A stretch of DNA of 64,000 nt from Micromonospora sp. CB01531 (GCF_001905095.1 NZ_LWLS01000001.1:296581-360580), one strand, 5' to 3'; shown: positions 53,602 to 63,280, numbered from the stretch's first letter. Notes: generated by a model not told the origin, from the letters alone. Numbers and translations are program-made.

Positions 53602-55214
53602 CGAACGAGAACGCCTCCCCGCGTCCCCGATCCGACGCGGTGACCGAGGTCCTGCCGAGGACGACCGCGGGCACGGTCATCATGCCCCGGGTGAGGCGGC
53701 CCGTTCCGCCGGCCAGGGAGAATGCGCCGACTGTCGCGGAGCGGTCCGTCCGCTACCCGTCCTGGCAACAGGCGCTGATCTTCCTGCTGCCGGCCTCGCT
53801 CACGCTCGCCATCGGCGCGCGGGGCATCGCTGATCGACAGTTGTGGAACGACGAGTACGCCACCTGGCACGCCGCCACCCTCGGCTGGACGGAATTGTCG
53901 AGACTGCTCGACCACGTGGACCGGGTGCTCGGGCTGTACTACGTGCTGATGCATGGCTGGGTGTCGCTGGTGGGGGATGACCCCAGCATGCTCCGGCTGC
54001 CCTCGCTCGTGGCGATGAGCTGCGCGGCCGGCTGCACGGCACTGGTCGGCCAGCGGCTGTTCGACTGGTACGCCGGGCTGACCGCGGGCGTCATCTTCGG
54101 GCTCGTGCCGTCCGTCAGCCGGTACGCGCAGGAGGCCAGACCGTACGCGCTGGCCGTGGCCGCCGTCACCCTCGGTACCGCGCTGCTGCTGGTCTCGCTG
54201 GAGCGACCGCGGTGGCCGTGGTGGTTCGCCTACAGCTTCAGCATGGTGCTGGCCTGCGCGTTCCACCTCGTAGCCGGGCTGGTCCTCGCCGCGCACGCGA
54301 TCATCTTCTGGCTGCGCTATCAGCGGTCCGAGCGGGATGTGCGGTTGTGGAAGTACCTGGGGGCGCTGGCGCTGATCGCGGCCGTGGCGCTGCCGTTGAT
54401 CCACTCCGGCTCGGACCAGTCTGGTTCCATAGACTGGATCAAGGCGGACGGGGCGACGGTCGTCGAGCTGCCCAGGCGGCTGTTCGGCTCGTATCGGTCG
54501 GCAGCAGCGGTCTGCGCGCTCGGGTTGCTCGGCCTCCTCGGGCTGCCGTTCGTCCGACGCCGCGGAACGATGGTCGCCCTGCTCGTCTGGGCACTGTTTC
54601 CGCCGCTGTTCACGTTCGTCACGTTTCCGCTGCTGCACCTCTTCCTTTACCGGTACTTCCTGTTCACCCTCCCGGCATGGGCGCTGCTGGCGGCAGGCGG
54701 CCTCCATGCCATGACCCGGCTGATCTTTCGCCGGTCATGGCCGCAGCTGCTGGTGGCGGTCGCGGCGTTGCCCGGATTGACCCTGCTGACCCTTCCCGGG
54801 CAACGGGAGGCCCGCGAGCCGGTCGTCGAGTGGGAGCCCGACTTCCGGTCCGCCGCCCGGATGATGGCGCCCAAGGTGCGTCCGGGGGACGCGATCGTCT
54901 ACGCCGGGCGGGCCCGACCGCCCCGGTTGGCCATGTCCTACGAACTGCGCGACGGTGGCCTTCCGGCGGACATCTTCCTGACCCGGTCGCCCGCCGAGCG
55001 AGGCAGCTTCGCGGGGCAGGAGTGCGACGTCACCCTCAGCTGTCTCGGTGATCACCAACGGATCTGGCTGGTGAGTAGCAGTGCCAGCCAGCAGCCGTGG
55101 TCGGAGATGTCGCGGGACCGGGCGGCGACGCTGAGCAAGCTGTTTCAGATCGTGCAGGAAGAGCGGTTTCCGCGCGTGCAGGTGTACCTGCTGGTCCGCA
55201 AGCCCAAGCGCTGA
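53595..55214 (+). CDS. GT39/ArnT-like membrane glycosyltransferase
   Basis: A 539-residue integral membrane protein with about 11 hydrophobic helices. RQLWNDEYATWHAA in the first loop holds the D86-E87 motif of GT-C transferases, which take sugars from lipid carriers; RLPSLVAMSC and VSRYAQEARPYALA follow as in the ArnT/PMT group. The final ~150 residues are a soluble domain. It may decorate the polymer made by the GT2 protein or add sugar to a protein or lipid. ATG at 53595 lies within the GH26 gene end. Confidence 0.8.
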   Translation: MLTNENASPRPRSDAVTEVLPRTTAGTVIMPRVRRPVPPARENAPTVAERSVRYPSWQQALIFLLPASLTLAIGARGIADRQLWNDEYATWHAATLGWTELSRLLDHVDRVLGLYYVLMHGWVSLVGDDPSMLRLPSLVAMSCAAGCTALVGQRLFDWYAGLTAGVIFGLVPSVSRYAQEARPYALAVAAVTLGTALLLVSLERPRWPWWFAYSFSMVLACAFHLVAGLVLAAHAIIFWLRYQRSERDVRLWKYLGALALIAAVALPLIHSGSDQSGSIDWIKADGATVVELPRRLFGSYRSAAAVCALGLLGLLGLPFVRRRGTMVALLVWALFPPLFTFVTFPLLHLFLYRYFLFTLPAWALLAAGGLHAMTRLIFRRSWPQLLVAVAALPGLTLLTLPGQREAREPVVEWEPDFRSAARMMAPKVRPGDAIVYAGRARPPRLAMSYELRDGGLPADIFLTRSPAERGSFAGQECDVTLSCLGDHQRIWLVSSSASQQPWSEMSRDRAATLSKLFQIVQEERFPRVQVYLLVRKPKR

Positions 55215-55379
55215 GCGAGACCCACCGCGTCGTGACACCGCCGCGGGTGCGGTGCCCGTGATGGGCACGGCCGTGCCGGCGGGAAGCATCGGGGAGGTGG
55301 GACCGTTACCCTTGCGGGTAGCCGGCCTTGTGTGCGCTGGCTGATCGTGCCCGCCGAAGACGACAAACGGGATGTTCGT

Positions 55380-56933
55380 GTGTTTGACACCTTGAGTGAC
55401 CGCCTGTCCGGGATCTTCACCAAGCTCCGCGGCAAGGGACGGCTCACCGACGCCGACATCGACGCCACCGCGCGCGAGATCCGCATGGCGCTGCTGGAGG
55501 CCGACGTCGCCCTGCCGGTGGTCAAGGGGTTCATCGCGAACGTCAAGGAGCGGGCCCGGGGGGCCGAGGTCTCCCAGGCGCTCAACCCGGCCCAGCAGAT
55601 CATCAAGATCGTCAACGAGGAGCTGATCGCCGTCCTCGGTGGCGAGGGGCGCCGGCTCCAGTTCGCCAAGCAGCCGCCGACCGTGATCATGCTGGCCGGT
55701 CTCCAGGGTTCTGGTAAGACCACCCTCGCCGGCAAGCTGGCCCGCTGGCTCAAGGCCCAGGGCCACCAGCCACTGCTGGTCGCCGCCGACCTCCAGCGCC
55801 CCAACGCCGTCGGGCAGCTCCAGGTGCTCGGTGGCCGGGCCGGCGTCGAGGTGTACGCCCCGGCGCCCGGCAACGGCGTCGGCGACCCGGTGCAGGTGGC
55901 GCGCGACTCGATCGAGCACGCCAAGCGGGCCGCCCGGGACATCGTCATCGTCGACACCGCCGGCCGGCTCGGTATCGACGCCGAGATGATGCAGCAGGCC
56001 GCCGACATCCGCGACGCGGTCCAGCCCGACGAGGTCATCTTCGTCATCGACGCCATGGTCGGTCAGGACGCGGTCCGCACCGCCGAGGCGTTCCGCGACG
56101 GCGTCGGCATCAGCGGCGTGGTCCTCTCCAAGCTCGACGGCGACGCCCGCGGTGGTGCCGCGCTCTCCGTCCGCGAGGTCACCGGGCAGCCGATCCTCTT
56201 CGCCTCCACCGGCGAGAAGCTGGAGGACTTCGACGTCTTCCACCCCGACCGGATGGCCAGCCGGATCCTCGGCATGGGCGACGTCCTCACGCTGATCGAG
56301 CAGGCCGAGGCGGCCTTCGACGCCGATCAGAAGGAGAAGATGACCGCCAAGCTGATGGGCGGCGAGACCTTCACCCTGGAGGACTTCCTCGATCAGCTCA
56401 TCGCGGTCCGGCGGATGGGGCCGATCGCCAACGTGCTGGCCATGATGCCGGGCATGGGGCAGATGAAGGACCAGCTCGCCGAGCTGGACGACAAGCACTT
56501 CGACCGGGTCACCGCGATCATCCGGTCGATGACCCCGGGCGAGCGCACCAACCCGAAGATCATCAACGGCTCCCGGCGCGCCCGCATCGCCAACGGCTCC
56601 GGGGTCACCGTGATGGATGTCAACCAGCTGCTCAACCGCTTCGCCGACGCGCAGAAGATGATGAAGCAGATGGGCGGCATGATGGGCCTGCCCGGAGGCG
56701 GTCGGCGCAAGGCGACCAAGTCGCCGAAGAACAAGCGCAAGGGCACCAAGGGCGGCGGTCGGCCCCGTACCGGCGCGGGCCTGCCGGGCGGCTTCCCGGG
56801 CGGCATGCCGCAGCTCCCGCCGGGCCTGGACCCGGGGGATCTGGCCGGTGGCCAGGGCCTGCCGCCGGGCTTCAAGCTCCCGAAGATCGACTTCAACAAG
56901 CTCGGCAAGGGCGGGGACAAGAACCCTCGCTGA
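55380..56933 (+). CDS. ffh: Signal recognition particle GTPase Ffh
   Basis: Ffh binds signal sequences and 4.5S RNA and delivers ribosomes to FtsY. The 517-residue protein has the N domain (DTLSDRLSGIFTKL start), the GTPase with GLQGSGKTTLAGKLA (G1), DTAGRLGID (G3) and SKLDGDARGGAAL (G4), and the M domain with Met-rich helices (MMPGMGQMKDQL; MMKQMGGMMGLPGG) ending in a Gly/Pro/Lys-rich tail. GTG at 55380 places the conserved FDTLSDRL at the start. Its terminator is at 56951-56985. Confidence 0.97.
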   Translation: MFDTLSDRLSGIFTKLRGKGRLTDADIDATAREIRMALLEADVALPVVKGFIANVKERARGAEVSQALNPAQQIIKIVNEELIAVLGGEGRRLQFAKQPPTVIMLAGLQGSGKTTLAGKLARWLKAQGHQPLLVAADLQRPNAVGQLQVLGGRAGVEVYAPAPGNGVGDPVQVARDSIEHAKRAARDIVIVDTAGRLGIDAEMMQQAADIRDAVQPDEVIFVIDAMVGQDAVRTAEAFRDGVGISGVVLSKLDGDARGGAALSVREVTGQPILFASTGEKLEDFDVFHPDRMASRILGMGDVLTLIEQAEAAFDADQKEKMTAKLMGGETFTLEDFLDQLIAVRRMGPIANVLAMMPGMGQMKDQLAELDDKHFDRVTAIIRSMTPGERTNPKIINGSRRARIANGSGVTVMDVNQLLNRFADAQKMMKQMGGMMGLPGGGRRKATKSPKNKRKGTKGGGRPRTGAGLPGGFPGGMPQLPPGLDPGDLAGGQGLPPGFKLPKIDFNKLGKGGDKNPR

Positions 56934-56950
56934 CCGCGTCGCCGACCTCC

Positions 56951-56985
56951 GACGGCCCCGTCACCCCGCTGGTGGCGGGGCCGTC
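56951..56985 (+). terminator. Hairpin terminator after ffh
   Basis: GACGGCCCCG (56951-56960) and CGGGGCCGTC (56976-56985) pair perfectly; inner CCACC/GGTGG extends the stem. Confidence 0.75.
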
Positions 56986-57059
56986 GTCGTGCCCGCCCGC
57001 ACCACCAGCCGGGCGACCTGCTCGCCACGGACGGGGAGTGACCCGGTAGGACTGTGCAC

Positions 57060-58139
57060 ATGGCTCTGCATGTGCGCGGTGTGCTCCTGCCCGACGACGA
57101 GGTCCGGGACGTGTGGCTGGTCGGCGACCGGGTCACCTTCGAACCGGTGCCCGGCGCGGAGACCGTCGCCGACGGCGGCTTCGTGCTTCCCGGCCTGACC
57201 GACGCCCACTGCCACATCGGCATCGCCCGGGGCGGCGCCCCGATCACCGCCCTCGACCAGGCCCGGGAGCTGGCCCGTACCGACCGCGACGCCGGGGTGC
57301 TGGCCATCCGGGACGCCGGCTCGCCGTACCCGTACCCGGAGCTCGACGACGACCCGGAGCTGCCGCGGCTGGCCCGCGCCGGCCGGCACGTCGCACCGCC
57401 GAAGCGTTACCTGCGGGACATCGGGGTGGAGGTCGGCGCGGCCGAGGTGGCCGCGACGGTGGCGGCGCAGGCCGCCGCCGGCAACGGCTGGGTCAAGCTG
57501 GTCGGGGACTGGATCGACCGGGGCGTGGGCGACCTGGCCCCGGCCTGGGACGCGGACACCATGACGGCCGCCGTCGCCGCCGCGCACGCCGCCGGGGCAC
57601 GCGCCGCGGTGCACACCTTCTCCGAATCGGCCGTGGAGGTCATGGTGCGGGCCGGGGTGGACTCGGTGGAGCACGGCACCGGGCTCAGCCTCGACCTGAT
57701 CGACCTGATGGCCCGCCAGGGCACCGCGCTTGTCCCCACGATGATCAACATTCAGACCTTCGGTGGCATCGCCGACCAGGCCCGCCCCAGGTTCCCCGGA
57801 TACGCCGACCACATGCTCGCCCTGCGCGACCGCTTCCCCGAGGTGGTCCGGGCCGCGTACGAGGCGGGGGTGCCGATCTACGTCGGCACCGACGCGGGCG
57901 GGGGCATCGACCACGGGCTGGCCGCCGAGGAGATGCTGCTGCTGCACGAGCGGGCCGGCATGTCTACCGAGGACGTCCTCGCCGCCGCCACCTGGCGCGC
58001 CCGCGAGTGGCTCGGCTTCCCCGGCCTGGTCGAGGGTGGCCTCGCCGACCTGGTCGTCTATCCCGAGGACCCGCGCCGCGACCTCCGGGTGGTCCGCACT
58101 CCATCCCGCATCGTCCTGCGCGGCCGCGTCCTCCGCTGA
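57060..58139 (+). CDS. Metal-dependent amidohydrolase
   Basis: A 359-residue TIM-barrel hydrolase of the imidazolonepropionase/prolidase type. Metal ligands are in LTDAHCHIG (first HxH), AAVHTFSE and DSVEHGTGL (further His), and IYVGTDAGGG (Asp). GLVEGGLADLVVYPEDP is the typical ending. It cleaves a C-N bond of an unknown substrate. The gene occupies the same place after ffh in mycobacteria. ATG at 57060 lies 7 bases after TAGGAC (57047-57052), so it is probably leaderless; GTG 57054 is less likely. Confidence 0.87.
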   Translation: MALHVRGVLLPDDEVRDVWLVGDRVTFEPVPGAETVADGGFVLPGLTDAHCHIGIARGGAPITALDQARELARTDRDAGVLAIRDAGSPYPYPELDDDPELPRLARAGRHVAPPKRYLRDIGVEVGAAEVAATVAAQAAAGNGWVKLVGDWIDRGVGDLAPAWDADTMTAAVAAAHAAGARAAVHTFSESAVEVMVRAGVDSVEHGTGLSLDLIDLMARQGTALVPTMINIQTFGGIADQARPRFPGYADHMLALRDRFPEVVRAAYEAGVPIYVGTDAGGGIDHGLAAEEMLLLHERAGMSTEDVLAAATWRAREWLGFPGLVEGGLADLVVYPEDPRRDLRVVRTPSRIVLRGRVLR

Positions 58140-58167
58140 CCGCACCCGCCGCCTGGCTGACCGCATC

Positions 58168-58217
58168 TTCCCGGAAAGGGTGCTCATTCGGTCGCGGAAG
58201 GGCACTCTTTCCGGGAA
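58168..58217. repeat. Dispersed palindromic element, copy C (likely terminator)
   Basis: TTCCCGGAAAGGGTGCTC (58168-58185) pairs with 58200-58217 over 18 bases with two mismatches that would be G-U in RNA. The core matches copies A and B. It lies between the amidohydrolase stop and the proS promoter. Confidence 0.75.
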
Positions 58218-58322
58218 TCCGTGCGGATTTCGCGCGAGGCGCGGGGCTCGGGGCGACGCGACACGGCGCGGGCGGCCTCCCGGGCGCTGCGGCGGCGCAC
58301 CCGGCGCATAGGATGTGCGCTC

Positions 58323-59729
58323 ATGGCACGCGTGCTCACTCCCCGTGCGGAGGATTTCCCCCGCTGGTACCAGGACCTGATCGCCAAGGCCAAGCTGGCC
58401 GACAACGGCCCGGTGCGGGGCACCATGGTCATCCGACCGGCGGGCTACGCCATCTGGGAGCGGATGCAGGCGGAGATGGACGCCCGGATCAAGGCGGCCG
58501 GCGCGGAGAACGCCTACTTCCCGCTCTTCATCCCGGAGAGCTACCTCAAGCGCGAGGCCGAGCACGTCGAGGGCTTCTCGCCGGAGCTGGCGGTGGTCAC
58601 CCACGGTGGGGGCAAGCAGCTCGCCGAGCCGGTGGTGGTCCGCCCCACCAGCGAGACGGTGATCGGCGAGTTCATGGCCAAGTGGATCGACTCGTACCGG
58701 GACCTGCCGCTGCTGCTCAACCAGTGGGCGAACGTGGTCCGCTGGGAGCTGCGCCCGCGGATCTTCCTGCGTACCAGCGAGTTCCTCTGGCAGGAGGGGC
58801 ACACCGCGCACGCCACCCGCGAGGACGCCCGCGCCTACGCCCGGCGGATCCTGCACGAGGCGTACGAGGACCTGATGGTCAACGTGCTCGGCATCCCGGT
58901 GGTGGTCGGCCTGAAGACCGCCCGCGAGCGCTTCGCCGGCGCGACCGCCACCTACACCTGCGAAGGCATGATGGGCGACGGCAAGGCGCTCCAGCTGGGC
59001 ACCAGCCACGAGCTGGGCCAGAACTTCGCCCGGGCGTTCGATATCAGCTTCTCCTCGGCCGAGGGTGGCCGGGAGCACGCCTGGACCACCTCCTGGGGCA
59101 CCTCGACCCGGATGCTCGGTGGCCTGATCATGTGCCACGGGGACGACAACGGCCTGCGGGTGCCGCCGAAGCTGGCGCCGGTCCAGGCGTACGTGATGAT
59201 CGTCAAGGACGGCGAGGGCGTGGCCGAGGCGGCGGCCAAGCTCCGCGACGCGCTGCGCGACGCCGGTGTCCGGGTCGCGCTGGACGACCGGACCGACACC
59301 GCCTTCGGCCGCCGGGCCGTCGACGCCGAGCTGCGCGGCTACCCGGTCCGCGTCGAGGTCGGCCCCCGTGACCTGGCCGCCGGCAACGCGGTGGTGGTCC
59401 GGCGTACGGACGGCTCGAAGGCCGCGACGCCGGTGGCCGACGTGGTCGGCGCGGTCCTCGCCGCGTTGGAGGCGGACCAGCAGGCGCTGCACGACCAGGC
59501 GTTGGCCTTCCGGCAGTCCCGCACCACCGACGTCGCCACCCTCGCCGAGGCGATCGAGGCGGCGGCCACCGGCTGGGCCCGGGTGCCGTGGTCGGCGGTC
59601 GGCGTGCAGGGCGAGGCCGAGGCGAACGCGCAGGGCGTCACCGTCCGGTGCCTGCTGCGGGCCGACGGCTCGGTGCCGGATTCCGAGGACGAGCCGGATC
59701 TGATCGCCGTCCTCGCCCGCGCCTACTGA
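58323..59729 (+). CDS. proS: Prolyl-tRNA synthetase, eukaryote/archaeal type
   Basis: ProRS attaches proline to tRNA-Pro. At 468 residues with no ~180-residue insertion domain it belongs to the shorter archaeal/eukaryote-like class, not the standard bacterial one. Class II motifs are RPTSETVIGEFMAKW, LRTSEFLWQEGHTAHA and GTSTRMLGGLIMCHGDDNG. The chain ends in Ala-Tyr; a C-terminal Tyr is characteristic of this class. ATG at 58323 lies 8 bases after TAGGAT (58309-58314), consistent with a leaderless transcript. Confidence 0.93.
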   Translation: MARVLTPRAEDFPRWYQDLIAKAKLADNGPVRGTMVIRPAGYAIWERMQAEMDARIKAAGAENAYFPLFIPESYLKREAEHVEGFSPELAVVTHGGGKQLAEPVVVRPTSETVIGEFMAKWIDSYRDLPLLLNQWANVVRWELRPRIFLRTSEFLWQEGHTAHATREDARAYARRILHEAYEDLMVNVLGIPVVVGLKTARERFAGATATYTCEGMMGDGKALQLGTSHELGQNFARAFDISFSSAEGGREHAWTTSWGTSTRMLGGLIMCHGDDNGLRVPPKLAPVQAYVMIVKDGEGVAEAAAKLRDALRDAGVRVALDDRTDTAFGRRAVDAELRGYPVRVEVGPRDLAAGNAVVVRRTDGSKAATPVADVVGAVLAALEADQQALHDQALAFRQSRTTDVATLAEAIEAAATGWARVPWSAVGVQGEAEANAQGVTVRCLLRADGSVPDSEDEPDLIAVLARAY

Positions 59730-59730
59730 G

Positions 59731-60399
59731 GTGCGCCCGGGCGGCTCGGTCGGCCGGTTCGCGCCGGGTCGGCTGATCATGCACCGCAACGTGCGGCACG
59801 GGCGGATCGGTTGGGTCCGCTCGGCCCGGGTGGTCCGCGACGACGACCGGGGGCTGCTGCTCTGGATCGCCCGGGGCGCGCCGGTGGCGAACGAGGTGAC
59901 CGAGGCGGGGCTGGGCATGCGGGCCATGCCGTTCGCCGAGTGGATCACCTCGTCGTACCGGCTCGCCCAGGGCCGCTGGAACGGGCCGCCGGTGCTGAAG
60001 TTCCTGCCCACCGGTGCCGCCCATTCGGTGTGGTGGTTCCGCGACGACCGGGGCCGGTTCAAGAACTGGTACGTCAACCTGGAGGAGCCCGCCGTCCGCT
60101 GGGACGACGGCGCGGTGGCCGGGGTCGACATGACGGATCAGGACCTCGACGTGGTGGTGCACCCGGATCTCCGCTGGGAGTGGAAGGACGAGGAGGAGTT
60201 CGTCGAGCGCCTCGCCTTCCCGGACGACTACTGGGTGCCCGACGAGAAGGCGGTCCGCGCCGAGGGGGAGCGGGTGATCCGGATCGCCGAGTCGGTCGAG
60301 TTCCCGTTCGACGGCACCTGGTGCGATTTCACCCCGCCGGCGGAATGGGACGTACCGGACGGGCTGCCGCCCGGCTGGGACCGGCCGCCCGTGCGTTGA
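59731..60399 (+). CDS. DUF402 (FomD-like) protein
   Basis: A 222-residue protein with the DUF402 core: LIMHRNVRHGRIGWVRSAR, WWFRDDRGRFKNWYVNLEEP, DQDLDVVVHPDLRWEWKDEEEF. FomD-type members hydrolyse nucleotide conjugates, and other members are nucleotide phosphatases, using the clustered Asp/Glu and Lys/Tyr residues with a divalent metal. GTG at 59731 follows the proS stop by one base, so it is co-transcribed with proS; a link to translation is possible but unproven. Confidence 0.85.
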   Translation: MRPGGSVGRFAPGRLIMHRNVRHGRIGWVRSARVVRDDDRGLLLWIARGAPVANEVTEAGLGMRAMPFAEWITSSYRLAQGRWNGPPVLKFLPTGAAHSVWWFRDDRGRFKNWYVNLEEPAVRWDDGAVAGVDMTDQDLDVVVHPDLRWEWKDEEEFVERLAFPDDYWVPDEKAVRAEGERVIRIAESVEFPFDGTWCDFTPPAEWDVPDGLPPGWDRPPVR

Positions 60400-60475
60400 G
60401 CGTGTCGTGCGTCACGCCGGAGTCGACCCGGGTGACCAGTCCGGGTCCGGTGTGAGAGATCGGAGCCGGATCTGG

Positions 60476-60481
60476 CAGAAT
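60476..60481 (+). promoter_or_regulatory. Probable -10 element of the rpsP operon
   Basis: CAGAAT preceded by TGG forms an extended -10 about 155 bases before rpsP. The resulting leader is long, as in other ribosomal operons. Confidence 0.4.
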
Positions 60482-60636
60482 GGTTCGCTGGTATCCGGCG
60501 CGCGTCCGGCGCCCTCTAACCCGGGCACGCCGCCAGTCCACCGAGCAGTCTCCGGCCCAACCCCACTGTGCCGGTCGGCGCTCACCCGCACACCGCCCGT
60601 ACGGGCCGGTGAGATCGCAACAGGAGCGAAACAACT

Positions 60637-61086
60637 GTGGCCGTAAAGATCCGGCTCCTGCGGATGGGCAAGATCCGCAACCCGCAGTACCGCATCGTCG
60701 TCGCCGACTCGCGCACCAAGCGTGACGGTCGGGCGATCGAGTTCGTCGGTGTGTACCAGCCGAAGGAGGACCCTTCGGTGATCGAGGTCAAGTCGGAGCG
60801 GGTCCAGTACTGGCTGTCCGTCGGCGCGCAGCCGAGCGAGGCGGTGCAGCGCCTGCTGGAGCTGACCGGTGACTGGCAGAAGTTCAAGGGCCTGCCGGCC
60901 CCGGCGCCGCTGAAGGTTGCCCCGGAGCGGGCCGACCGCAAGGCGGCGTACGAGGCCGAGGCGAAGGCCGCCGCCGGCGTGGCCGAGACCCCGGCGCCGG
61001 TCAAGAAGGCCGCCAAGGCGCAGGCCCCGGCCGAGGCGCCGCAGGCCGAGGAGCAGACCGGTGCAGAGTCCGGCGAGCAGGCCTGA
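60637..61086 (+). CDS. rpsP: 30S ribosomal protein S16
   Basis: A 149-residue protein: [40 protein letters not shown] and [19 protein letters not shown] are S16. The last ~65 residues are an Ala/Lys/Glu-rich extension found in many actinobacteria. GTG at 60637 has AGGAG upstream. The operon continues as khpA-rimM-trmD. Confidence 0.97.
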   Translation: MAVKIRLLRMGKIRNPQYRIVVADSRTKRDGRAIEFVGVYQPKEDPSVIEVKSERVQYWLSVGAQPSEAVQRLLELTGDWQKFKGLPAPAPLKVAPERADRKAAYEAEAKAAAGVAETPAPVKKAAKAQAPAEAPQAEEQTGAESGEQA

Positions 61087-61087
61087 C

Positions 61088-61321
61088 ATGGCGCTGCGTC
61101 CCGCCCTGGAGCACCTGGTCAAGGGGATCGTCGACCACCCGGACGACGTCCGGGTGCGGATGGTCGATTCCCGTCGGGGCAAGCGGCTCGAGGTCCGCGT
61201 GCACCCGGAGGACCTCGGCACGGTGATCGGGCGGTCCGGTCGGACCGCCAAGGCGCTGCGCCAGGTGATCGGCTCCATCGGTGGGCGCGGGGTGCGCGTC
61301 GACATCGTCGACTCGTACTGA
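61088..61321 (+). CDS. khpA: KH-domain RNA-binding protein (KhpA)
   Basis: A 77-residue single KH domain: ALEHLVKGIVDHPDDVRVRM, then LGTVIGRSGRTAKALRQVI, whose GxxG loop (GRSG) holds RNA. KhpA acts with KhpB in cell-size and RNA control in other Gram-positives. It starts 1 base after rpsP and overlaps rimM (TGATG), an order conserved across bacteria. Confidence 0.95.
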   Translation: MALRPALEHLVKGIVDHPDDVRVRMVDSRRGKRLEVRVHPEDLGTVIGRSGRTAKALRQVIGSIGGRGVRVDIVDSY

Positions 61322-61863
61322 TGCTTCTCATCGTCGGCAGGGTCGGCAAGCCGCACGGGATCCGCGGTGAGGTCACCGTGGAGGTGCGGACCGATGAGCC
61401 CGAAGCACGGTTCGCCCCGGGGGCGGTGCTGCGCACCGACTCCGGGGCGGTCGCGCCCGCGGAGCCCGGGGCCTACCGGGTGCCGGCCGAGTTGACCGTC
61501 GAGTCGGCGCGCTGGCACCAGGGGCGGCTGCTGGTCGCCTTCGAGGGCGTGCTGGACCGCAACGTCGCCGAGGCGCTGCGCGACACCCTGGTCGGCGTGG
61601 ACAGCGCCGACGTCGCTCCGCCGGAGGACCCGGAGGAGTTCCACGACCACCAGCTCGTCGGCCTCGCGGTGGTCACCCCGCAGGGCGAGCGGCTGGGCGA
61701 GGTGGCCCGGATCGACCACGCTCCCGCCTCCGACCTGCTGGTGCTGCGGCGCCCCGAGGGGCGGACCGCGCTGATCCCGTTCGTCAAGGCGATCGTGCCC
61801 GAGGTGGACCTCGCCGGCGGTCGCGTCGTCGTCGACCCGCCCGGCGGCCTGCTCGACCTGTAG
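61321..61863 (+). CDS. rimM: Ribosome maturation factor RimM
   Basis: RimM helps assemble the 30S head and binds S19. The 180-residue protein has LLIVGRVGKPHGIRGEVTV at the N-terminus and the PRC-barrel part FHDHQLVGLAVVTPQGERLG with LLVLRRPEGRTALIPFV. Its ATG overlaps the khpA stop. Confidence 0.96.
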   Translation: MLLIVGRVGKPHGIRGEVTVEVRTDEPEARFAPGAVLRTDSGAVAPAEPGAYRVPAELTVESARWHQGRLLVAFEGVLDRNVAEALRDTLVGVDSADVAPPEDPEEFHDHQLVGLAVVTPQGERLGEVARIDHAPASDLLVLRRPEGRTALIPFVKAIVPEVDLAGGRVVVDPPGGLLDL

Positions 61864-61878
61864 CTGGAGCCAGCCTTC

Positions 61879-62655
61879 ATGCGCGTCGACATCGTGTCAA
61901 TCTTCCCGGAGTACTTCGCCCCGCTCGACCTGTCGCTGATCGGCAAGGCGCGGGCGAACGGCAGCCTACGGCTGGCCGTACACGATCTGCGGGCCTGGAC
62001 CCACGACGTGCACCGCACGGTCGACGACACGCCCTATGGCGGCGGGCCCGGCATGGTGATGCGGCCGGAGCCGTGGGGTGAGGCGCTGGACGCTCTCGTC
62101 CCCGCCGGCGGCGAACCGGAGCCCCGGCTGCTGGTGCCCTCCCCGGCCGGCGTCCGGTTCACCCAGGCGATGGCGCACGAGCTGGCCGTCGAGCCGCACC
62201 TACTCTTCGCCTGCGGCCGGTACGAGGGCATCGACCAGCGGGTGCTCGACCACGCGGCGACCCGGATGCGGGTGACCGAGGTCTCCCTCGGCGACTACGT
62301 GCTCTTCGGCGGCGAGGTGGCGGTGCTGGTGATCCTGGAGGCGGTCACCCGGCTGCTGCCCGGGGTGCTCGGCAACGCCGGCTCGCTGGACGAGGAGTCG
62401 CACGCCCACGGGCTGCTGGAGGCGCCGATGTACACCAAGCCGGCGATCTGGCGCGGGCACGAGGTGCCCGAGGTGTTGCGCTCCGGCGACCACGGGAAGA
62501 TCGCCCGCTGGCGGCGCGACGAGTCGCTGCTGCGTACGGCGGCCTGCCGCCCCGACATGATCGCCACGCTCCCCCCGGAGAGCCTGGACAAGCGGGACCG
62601 GGCAGCGTTGGACCGGGGCGGATTTCAGCTGCCGCCGGGGGATGTGGCAAAGTAG
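61879..62655 (+). CDS. trmD: tRNA (guanine(37)-N1)-methyltransferase
   Basis: TrmD methylates G37 next to the anticodon and prevents frameshifting. The 258-residue SPOUT enzyme shows [46 protein letters not shown] and [20 protein letters not shown] (knot and SAM site). Length is normal. The ATG is preceded by GGAGCC. Confidence 0.97.
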   Translation: MRVDIVSIFPEYFAPLDLSLIGKARANGSLRLAVHDLRAWTHDVHRTVDDTPYGGGPGMVMRPEPWGEALDALVPAGGEPEPRLLVPSPAGVRFTQAMAHELAVEPHLLFACGRYEGIDQRVLDHAATRMRVTEVSLGDYVLFGGEVAVLVILEAVTRLLPGVLGNAGSLDEESHAHGLLEAPMYTKPAIWRGHEVPEVLRSGDHGKIARWRRDESLLRTAACRPDMIATLPPESLDKRDRAALDRGGFQLPPGDVAK

Positions 62656-62798
62656 GGGGGTTGCCGCATCCGTCCACGCCGTGGGCGGCTGCGAGGACCC
62701 TCGACCGGGGTCGGCGCCGCCGGCCACCACCCGGGGGTCAGAATCACCCATTCGCGCATCGACTGACGGTGCGCCGTGAGCCTCACGAGGACGCAGCG

Positions 62799-63158
62799 AT
62801 GAACATCCTGGACGCCCTTGACGCCCAGTCGAAGCGCGTTGACATCCCCGACTTCCGTGCCGGTGACACCGTCAAGGTGCACGCGCGGGTTGTCGAGGGC
62901 AACCGGTCCCGGGTCCAGATCTTCCAGGGCGTCGTCATCCGCCGCCAGGGTGACGGCCTGCGCGAGACCTTCTCGGTCCGCAAGGTCAGCTTCGGCGTGG
63001 GTGTCGAGCGGACCTACCCGATCAACAGCCCGGCGATCGACCGGATCGAGGTCGTGACCCGCGGTGACGTGCGGCGCGCCAAGCTCTACTACCTGCGTGA
63101 GCTGCGCGGCAAGAAGGCCAAGATCAAGGAGCTGCGCGAGAAGCAGCCGGCGAGCTGA
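62799..63158 (+). CDS. rplS: 50S ribosomal protein L19
   Basis: A 119-residue ribosomal protein: [40 protein letters not shown] and [20 protein letters not shown]. It sits at the 30S-50S interface. The 143-base leader ends in a small hairpin CGTGAGCCTCACG (about 62775-62787) directly before AGGA; this could limit ribosome access. ATG at 62799 is the family start. Confidence 0.97.
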   Translation: MNILDALDAQSKRVDIPDFRAGDTVKVHARVVEGNRSRVQIFQGVVIRRQGDGLRETFSVRKVSFGVGVERTYPINSPAIDRIEVVTRGDVRRAKLYYLRELRGKKAKIKELREKQPAS

Positions 63159-63280
63159 ATCTCCTTGCGCCACGCCGCCTGACCTGCCCGTATGTGGTAT
63201 CGACCGGAGCCCATTACCCTGGTCGTACGGGCGCAGGGGGACGGCACACCGCGCGTGCTCGACGCGGTGGCACAGCGATC

